DNA of 45,349 nucleotides, from contig NZ_JALUYR010000146.1 in the NCBI RefSeq assembly GCF_027012695.1, positions 1 through 45,349 on the forward strand, given 5' to 3'. A program made the translations under genes and the position numbers. Below, one piece after another: positions 40,602 through 45,349 of this stretch. This DNA is from Thermococcus sp. (GTDB lineage Archaea; Methanobacteriota_B; Thermococci; Thermococcales; Thermococcaceae). The notes under the pieces were generated by a model. That model worked only from the letters and a program-made list of their open reading frames with translations. It did no database searches and had not been told where the DNA came from. Numbering within the stretch: position 1 is the first letter of the stretch; each line of letters begins with the position of its first letter.

Positions 40602-41915
40602 GAAGAAGAGATGATGTTACTTCAACCCAGTAAAGAACAAGAAAAAACACTCGTCCAGTTAGCCGATACCGGAGCCAAAATCTGGAATCGAGTGAAGTAT
40701 CTAAGACGACAAGAATTTTTTGAAGACAAACCAATAGACTTCAACAAGACTGAAAAGATAGTTTACAGGGAATTCAAAAAGGAAATCGGCTCGGCAACCG
40801 TTCAACAAATAGCCAGAAAGAACGCCGAAGCCTGGCGATCATTCTTCTCCCTCTTAAGGAGTAAGCGGAATGGTGAAATGCCAGAATGGCTCAAACCAAA
40901 ACCACCACACTATCTCAAAAAAGACGGGATGAGAAAACCATTAATCGTCCTCAGAAACGACCAGTACAAGATTGAGGGGAATACGCTCATTCTAAAAGGC
41001 CGTGGCAAGTTCAAACGCTTGGAAATCCAGTTTAAAGGCAGAATACACTTGACGGGGAAGCAGGGGAGGTTAGAAATCACTTATGACCCCATTAAGCGGA
41101 AATGGTATGGTCACGTTAGCTTCACGGTGAATGAGAAACTAATCAAGGGCGAGTGGGTGAGCGTTCCAAAACAACTCTTGGAAAACCTTTCAGCCGGGAT
41201 AGACTTGGGAGTAAACAACCCAATGGCTATCTATGTCGGGAATGAAGAAAGCCTCCTCGTGAACGGGAGACCGTTAAAAGCCATTGCCTTTTACTGGCGG
41301 AAGAGGATTGCGGAGTACCAGTCCAAACTCAACAAGAGTGGTGTTAAAACGAGTAGGAAACTCAGAAAACTGCACGAGAAGGCTAAACTACAAGCGAGAC
41401 ACTACATTAACACGGCGGTAAGACAAACCCTCGAAAGACTGTATCACCTGGGAGTTTCGAGAATTGTAGTCGGCTATCCCGAGGGCATCAGTAGGAATTC
41501 CGATAGGGGAGCGAGGCAGAATTTCATTCTTTCCCACGTTTGGAGGTTTAATTACATTATTAAACGTCTCAAGGAAGTTGCTGAAGAGTATGGTATCCTC
41601 GTTGAAGTCGTTGACGAGGCTTTCACGTCTAAAACCTGCCCTGTCTGCGGGAAGCCTCACTATGGGGCTCGCTTCGTTCGTGGGTTATTTAAGTGTCCCG
41701 CAACGGGGATTATCTTCAATGCGGATTTAGTTGGTGCTTTTAATATTTTAAAGAAGGCCGTAAAAACCATAACCCCGAGTCTGAGCGGTCTTTACGCTCA
41801 GAGGAGGGGTAACGGGGGGGAAGGCCCTCCCTGAGGGGCTGAAAGCCCACTTTGATTTGGGCTTTAGTGAAGCATTCGTTGGAACCCTCGCCGTTCACGG
41901 CGGGGAGGAGGTCAG
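40602..41915 (+). mobile_element. TnpB-only IS200/IS605-type element (left end not found)
   Basis: It contains tnpB and a right end with the hairpin CCTCGCCG-TTCA-CGGCGGGG, followed by AGGAGGTCAG, a right-end form seen in archaeal IS200/IS605 elements. No tnpA is present, so movement would need a transposase in trans. I see no left-end hairpin: tnpB begins directly beside the predicted sRNA and lacks the normal first residues. The left end is probably deleted and the element immobile. The right boundary is approximate. Confidence 0.65.
40611..41834 (+). CDS. tnpB: TnpB RNA-guided nuclease
   Basis: The protein has about 407 residues beginning MMLLQPSKEQEKTLVQLADT. TnpB hallmarks include the helical REC part KEIGSATVQQIARKNAEAWR, and RuvC motifs with Asp in SAGIDLGVNNPMAIYVGN, Glu in VVGYPEGISRNSDR and Asp in IIFNADLVGAFNIL. 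The zinc finger is CPVCGKPHYG and FKCPATG, where the fourth Cys is absent, a form common in archaeal relatives. The active-site triad is intact, so DNA cutting guided by its omega RNA is plausible. Compared with relatives, which as I recall begin with about six more residues before LQPSKEQ, the N-terminus looks trimmed. An upstream ATG at 40551 is open but lies in the predicted sRNA. Confidence 0.88.
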   Translation: MMLLQPSKEQEKTLVQLADTGAKIWNRVKYLRRQEFFEDKPIDFNKTEKIVYREFKKEIGSATVQQIARKNAEAWRSFFSLLRSKRNGEMPEWLKPKPPHYLKKDGMRKPLIVLRNDQYKIEGNTLILKGRGKFKRLEIQFKGRIHLTGKQGRLEITYDPIKRKWYGHVSFTVNEKLIKGEWVSVPKQLLENLSAGIDLGVNNPMAIYVGNEESLLVNGRPLKAIAFYWRKRIAEYQSKLNKSGVKTSRKLRKLHEKAKLQARHYINTAVRQTLERLYHLGVSRIVVGYPEGISRNSDRGARQNFILSHVWRFNYIIKRLKEVAEEYGILVEVVDEAFTSKTCPVCGKPHYGARFVRGLFKCPATGIIFNADLVGAFNILKKAVKTITPSLSGLYAQRRGNGGEGPP

Positions 41916-41935
41916 ATCTACGGCATAAACAACGT
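41775..41935 (+). ncRNA. Omega RNA (reRNA) region of TnpB with guide
   Basis: Four stems follow one another from the end of tnpB to the right end. They are CTGAGCG/CGCTCAG (41781-41801, perfect 7 bp), CCCTC/GAGGG (41825-41837), AAAGCCC/GGGCTTT (41842-41865, perfect 7 bp) and CCTCGCCG/CGGCGGGG (41886-41905). This matches the scaffold layout of TnpB omega RNAs, which overlap the tnpB 3' end. The guide would be the bases just beyond the right end, starting about 41916 with ATCTACGGCATAAACAACGT. No separate promoter is visible; processing from the tnpB message is likely. Confidence 0.62.
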
Positions 41936-42029
41936 TGCGGACTTCACTCCCCTCCAGTACGTGAACGCTATGGTCATAACGAGCACCTTCGCGGTAATAG
42001 GGGCGATAGCTGTGGACATGGTGAGATGA
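41916..42029 (+). pseudogene. C-terminal fragment of a membrane-protein gene broken at the transposon right end
   Basis: Immediately after the transposon end, one frame reads IYGINNVADFTPLQYVNAMV, then ITSTFAVIGAIAVDMVR and TGA. It is clearly coding-like, with one membrane span, and its stop is followed at once by the ATG of the next gene, as in an operon. The 5' part is not found on the left of tnpB. The parent gene may have been a permease or a small single-span protein; I cannot name it. Confidence 0.65.
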
Positions 42030-43055
42030 ATGGAGCTGGTAACCGGCCGGAGATGGGAGGCCTTCGCTAAGGAGGGAGCCCTTCTTTTCCCGGAGTATGG
42101 CAAGAACCGCGATGAGCTGCTGGGGCTAGCGGAGTCCCTGGAGGGAAAGGAGACGGTCGTAACTTCAAGCCTCGAGCTGATTGATTTAATCGCCCGGAGA
42201 TTCCGAAAAGGCGAGGAGAACACCCTGGTTTATTCCGACACCGGAAAGACCCTAACTCTCAAGGAAGTCTATGAGCTGAGGAAGTACCTCGACTTCGACG
42301 TCAGAGGTGGGTTTTCTCAGGAGGAGGCGAGAACATCGGTGCTCTTCGTGGAGGGGAAAACCGACGCGAAGTTCTTCAAAGCGGTTTTCAAAAAGCTCTT
42401 CGAGTTCAAGGAGAGCAGAAAAGCCCCTGGGAGTTTAAGGTTCATAGAGAGCGTTTTTGAGCGCGACAACTTCGACCTCCTAAAGAGAGAAAGTGACGGC
42501 CACTACTTGGCTGTTATCCCAAGCGAGGGGAACTCAGGGGTTATTAGAAACCTCGGAAACTTCCTTAAGGCTATGGACGTCTTTGGATTCGCAGTTGAAA
42601 GGCTCGGTGTTGCCGTTGATGTTGACGAGAGCAGGGAAAATGCCCTCGCCTCGATAACCGGAAAGCTCTCCGGATTCCGGCACGAGAAAACGAAGTTCGG
42701 CTACCGCGTCGGTGAAACGGAGGTGGTCCCTCTCATAATCGGCCTGCCCTTCAAGGACGAGCTCATAGACTGGAAGAAGCCGACAGTTGAGGATTTGATG
42801 CTCCATCTCATAGCGAGGGGAGGCCTCCTTGATAAGATAAAGCCCGGTCTCAAAGCCCTCAACGAGAGCCTTGGAAGAAAGCTCAAGCCGAAGGAGGTTA
42901 TGTATTTAGCTCTCTCAGCCTATGGGCACTGGGGAAATCTTGAGGGGTTCTACGAGCTCTTCGTCATGCGCTCTAGGTTTAGAAACCTTAAGGCCGTTCT
43001 GCGGGAGGCAAAGCTTATGGAATCCCTCCAGCACCTCGCGGGGTGGGAGAGGTGA
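42030..43055 (+). CDS. TOPRIM-domain protein (DUF3226-like)
   Basis: The protein has 341 residues. A TOPRIM core begins at about residue 104 with TSVLFVEGKTDAKFFKAVF, containing the catalytic-type Glu. It continues with AVIPSEGNSGVIRNLGNFLK and the DxD-like GVAVDVDESRENALAS. This is the OLD/DUF3226 style of TOPRIM, nucleases or nuclease-like proteins often tied to defence or DNA repair. No ATPase domain is fused. The ATG directly follows the TGA of the broken membrane gene, and the ribosome site lies in that fragment, so insertion of the transposon may have altered its expression. Confidence 0.75.
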   Translation: MELVTGRRWEAFAKEGALLFPEYGKNRDELLGLAESLEGKETVVTSSLELIDLIARRFRKGEENTLVYSDTGKTLTLKEVYELRKYLDFDVRGGFSQEEARTSVLFVEGKTDAKFFKAVFKKLFEFKESRKAPGSLRFIESVFERDNFDLLKRESDGHYLAVIPSEGNSGVIRNLGNFLKAMDVFGFAVERLGVAVDVDESRENALASITGKLSGFRHEKTKFGYRVGETEVVPLIIGLPFKDELIDWKKPTVEDLMLHLIARGGLLDKIKPGLKALNESLGRKLKPKEVMYLALSAYGHWGNLEGFYELFVMRSRFRNLKAVLREAKLMESLQHLAGWER

Positions 43056-43756
43056 GGGTGAAGCTGGTTTCATTTGACGTCTGGAACACGCTCCTCGACA
43101 TAGGGGTCATGCTCTCCTTCCTCTCAAAGGGCCTTGGGGAGGTAACCGGAATAGAGGAAGAAGAAACGGCAGGGGGAGTTTCCCTCGCACGGGAGAGAAT
43201 AAAAGGGATGCGCTCCAAGGGGACAGGAAATCCGGAAAGGGCCCTGGAGGAGAGCCAGGAACTTCTGGCGGAGCTCCTTGGAATAAACGTTGAGCTCGTT
43301 AAGAGAGCCACCGCGAGGGCAGTTCTACGGGTCGGGGACGAGATAGTCCTGCCGGGAGCGAAGGAGGCTTTGGAAGGCGTTAAGCGGAAAGACTTAAAGG
43401 TCACCGTCACGGGCAACGTGATGTTCTGGCCGGGTTCTTACACGAGGCTTCTGCTTGAAAGGTTTGGCCTTATGGACCACATCGACAAGACCTTCTTCGC
43501 GGACGAGGTTAAAGCGTTCAAGCCCATGAGGGAGATGTTCGAGAAGCCTCTGAAGGCCTTCAACGTGAGACCTGAGGAGGCCATACACATTGGCGATACC
43601 TACGCGGAGGACTTTGAAGGCGCTTTAAAGGCCGGCCTCTGGGCGGTCTGGATAAACCCAAAAGCGGAAGGTGTTAGGAGAATCCACGAGCGGGGCTTTG
43701 AGGTGCCGAGTGTCGGGGGGATTCTGGAAGTGCTTGAGGAAATAGAAAAAAGCTAG
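43052..43756 (+). CDS. HAD-superfamily hydrolase
   Basis: The protein has about 234 residues from GTG 43052, which overlaps the previous stop as GTGA. Motif I is VSFDVWNTLLD, where the nucleophile Asp is followed by Val-Trp in place of Asp-X-Asp, a known HAD subtype. Motif II is TVTGNV. The Lys is in ADEVKAFKPMREMFEKPL. Motif IV is HIGDTYAEDFEGALKAG. The replaced second Asp of motif I suggests a dehalogenase-like rather than phosphatase chemistry, or a changed substrate. Function unknown. Alternative starts are GTGs at 43043 and 43058. Confidence 0.88.
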   Translation: MRVKLVSFDVWNTLLDIGVMLSFLSKGLGEVTGIEEEETAGGVSLARERIKGMRSKGTGNPERALEESQELLAELLGINVELVKRATARAVLRVGDEIVLPGAKEALEGVKRKDLKVTVTGNVMFWPGSYTRLLLERFGLMDHIDKTFFADEVKAFKPMREMFEKPLKAFNVRPEEAIHIGDTYAEDFEGALKAGLWAVWINPKAEGVRRIHERGFEVPSVGGILEVLEEIEKS

Positions 43757-43772
43757 CGAATGAGCTTGGCGT

Positions 43773-45349
43773 TCACTTCTTCCCCATTTTAAGCCACGCG
43801 CCAAGCCCCACCTGTCTCGTCTTCTGATACTTCAAATCCTCCTTCTTGTAGCCGAAGGCCTTGAGGATTCTCTCCACTGCCGGCAGAACCTGGTTCTCGA
43901 TGTAATACTCGGCATCATAGCGGTGCTTCGTTGGGTCGAACTCATTGAAGGGAATGGATCTATCCCCTATCCTGCCGGAGCCTTTCAGGACGATGTAGCT
44001 GATAACCGTCCCCGGACGGATTTTGACCCCCTTCGCGGCTAGCCTTTTGGCGACTGCCACGTGGGGACCGGTGGCTTTGTAGTCCCTCAGATCGCGGGTT
44101 ATCTGCTCGTATATAACCAGTTTTTCGGGCGGAACCTCATACTTGCTCAGCTCTTCCGTTACTTCTTTTACTATCCTCACAGCTTTTTCAACATCACCGT
44201 GCTTGAGTATGGCCTCCAGAACTCTTGCCTGGGTTTCCTTGGCTATCTGGCTCCAGTCCCTCCTGACGATTTCAAGGCCCCTTGTGATTATCTTGCCCTC
44301 CTCATCTATCAGGGCGTACTTCTTCTTCGTCACGAAAAAGCCTCTAATGTAGAATCCCTCATATTCGAGTTCGAGCAGACCGGGCAGTTTGGAGTTGATG
44401 TACTTGAGGAACTCCATCGCCTTCTTTTTGACCGTTTCGGCATCTGCCCCTGGAATCGTTGCAAAAAAGCCATCGGTGTTGTGAACGAGTATCCCGTTGG
44501 CGAAGAATCTGTGGGTCCCCTCAACCTCGATGTCATAAACGTAGCCGTCATAGTGTATTTCTTCAATCCTCGATGGATTCCTGAGCCTGACTTCCTGCAA
44601 ATCGCGGGATGTAATGGTTATCAGTTTCATGTCTGGAGTTTTGAGGATATCAACGGGTTTTATCCCCAAGTATTCTCCATTTAGGTAGCCAATGAGCGAG
44701 TGATCCTCCGTAACATCCAGATACCAACTGTTGGTCAGCCAGACGCGGTAAATTTTTTTGTCGGTCCTGTGCCTCATGATGTACGGAACCCTCTTCCACA
44801 CGAGCCTGCCTCGGTTGTCCAGCGTCAGCGCCTCGACGCCTTCAAGGGTACAGTACTCCTTTTCACCAATCCTGTAATCAACGCGCTGGAAGAGTTTTTC
44901 GATTGGAAGGAACTCAACTTTACCGTTTCTCCTGATGATGACCTCAGTATTACCGGTGACGCTGTCGGCATACAATACTTTAAAGCCAAATTTCTCCTCT
45001 ATTTCTCTTATCGTGGTCTCTATGTACTCCCTGCCCCAGGCAGTAACGCTCTCGGCGCACTCCCTGCAATACCAGCGAGCCTTTGCGTAGCCGTAGTAGC
45101 CGTAGAAGCTATTTGCAAGGATTTTAATGGCCCGCTGCCTGTAATCAAGGAGCTTCTTCTCAACGGGGTCTATAGTTGCCTTCATCTTCCTCTTTATCTT
45201 CTGCCTCTCCTCCAGAAGGTCCCCGAGAAGGCTTGGAATGAATCCCGGAAAGTCCTTGCAGAACTTATGGCCCACCTGCGGTGCCACGTCGTATTCCTTA
45301 CAGCCTTCCCTGTTGAGGGTGTCGGGCGAAACGTTGTGGGTGATTATTA
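43773..45349 (-). CDS. polB: Family-B DNA polymerase, 3' part, with intein (5' end outside window)
   Basis: The frame runs to the window edge: [20 protein letters not shown] is the end of the SLYPSIIxTHN motif A region. Then follow [20 protein letters not shown] with the conserved fingers helix, and YAD/TDG (motif C), interrupted by the intein. The thumb has [20 protein letters not shown] and [18 protein letters not shown]. The end is [11 protein letters not shown]. This is the replicative/repair enzyme with 3'-5' exonuclease upstream of the window, closely related to the thermococcal commercial polymerases. It is convergent with the HAD gene, 16 bases apart. Confidence 0.97.
   Translation of the reverse strand, partial: IITHNVSPDTLNREGCKEYDVAPQVGHKFCKDFPGFIPSLLGDLLEERQKIKRKMKATIDPVEKKLLDYRQRAIKILANSFYGYYGYAKARWYCRECAESVTAWGREYIETTIREIEEKFGFKVLYADSVTGNTEVIIRRNGKVEFLPIEKLFQRVDYRIGEKEYCTLEGVEALTLDNRGRLVWKRVPYIMRHRTDKKIYRVWLTNSWYLDVTEDHSLIGYLNGEYLGIKPVDILKTPDMKLITITSRDLQEVRLRNPSRIEEIHYDGYVYDIEVEGTHRFFANGILVHNTDGFFATIPGADAETVKKKAMEFLKYINSKLPGLLELEYEGFYIRGFFVTKKKYALIDEEGKIITRGLEIVRRDWSQIAKETQARVLEAILKHGDVEKAVRIVKEVTEELSKYEVPPEKLVIYEQITRDLRDYKATGPHVAVAKRLAAKGVKIRPGTVISYIVLKGSGRIGDRSIPFNEFDPTKHRYDAEYYIENQVLPAVERILKAFGYKKEDLKYQKTRQVGLGAWLKMGKK
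44478..44963 (-). other. Intein of family-B DNA polymerase, mini-intein (162 aa)
   Basis: Inserted inside motif C between YAD and TDG. It starts with Ser ([18 protein letters not shown]), has block B near [17 protein letters not shown], and ends [22 protein letters not shown], with Thr as +1. This is the site of the well-known Thermococcus litoralis/Pyrococcus polymerase inteins. At 162 residues it has lost the endonuclease that the homologous full-length inteins carry. Confidence 0.92.

Noticed and set aside
40551-40610. A 20-residue N-terminal extension of TnpB starting at ATG 40551
   Set aside because: The peptide MMSESNADGMMNPEPE does not resemble any TnpB N-terminus, and the bases match a C/D sRNA with its own promoter. 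I start tnpB at 40611.
41881-41910. Rho-independent type terminator (GC hairpin)
   Set aside because: The hairpin lacks a T-run and matches the conserved right end of IS200/IS605 elements.
41916-42029. OppB/DppB permease C-terminus for the broken gene
   Set aside because: A hydrophobic span ending in VDM is reminiscent, but the conserved DPR end is lacking, so I leave it unnamed.

Overview
The window reads as chromosomal DNA of a hyperthermophilic euryarchaeon of the Thermococcaceae, most likely Thermococcus. The evidence is the gene families: MCM and family-B DNA polymerase genes carrying inteins, a sodium-pumping methylmalonyl-CoA decarboxylase operon, the psmA-SBDS-rrp4-rrp41-rrp42 exosome operon, IorA, secreted proteins ending in the CGP-CTERM anchor, TATA/BRE promoters about 25 bases before starts, and ggaggtga ribosome binding sites. 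No tool was run; all calls come from reading the sequence.

Layout. 1-4105: 3' part of mcm, with three inteins crowded around the ATPase core, then aIF2-beta. 4248-7854: mmdA-mmdD-mmdC-mmdB, a biotin-dependent sodium-translocating decarboxylase. 7939-10380: four-CBS protein, homoserine dehydrogenase and an ASCH/PUA-like protein. 10371-15481 (minus strand): psmA, SBDS and the three exosome genes as one overlapping operon, then SepF and a ZPR1-type zinc protein. 15545-16307: a small membrane protein and a HIT hydrolase.

16383-23573 is an AT-richer accessory island. It holds a 1320-residue secreted protein with lamin-tail, CARDB-like and calcium-binding repeats and a CLCA-like zinc protease motif. 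Four small exported proteins follow, three of them paralogues with CGP-CTERM-type anchors. In front of the second, third and fourth small genes lie short relics of the protease C-terminus. I infer repeated duplication of a protease+partner cassette, with later loss of the extra protease bodies. A MazG C-terminal relic follows.

23696-38893 is ordinary chromosomal content: orphan iorA, a frameshifted membrane-protein gene missed by ORF calling, a permease convergently overlapping nicotinamidase, a hotdog thioesterase, L-asparaginase, two MFS transporters, a PEGA/CGP-CTERM surface protein and a multidomain DHH phosphoesterase.

39020-45349: an S-layer-like secreted protein sits divergent from what looks like a C/D box sRNA gene. 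That sRNA lies directly before a tnpB gene with an omega-RNA-like hairpin series. The transposon end abuts the in-frame tail of a broken membrane-protein gene. A TOPRIM-domain protein, a HAD hydrolase and the 3' part of an intein-bearing family-B DNA polymerase close the window.

The most notable items are the protease relic array, the C/D sRNA hidden in the apparent 5' end of tnpB, and an apparent hairpin-bridged Shine-Dalgarno before homoserine dehydrogenase.
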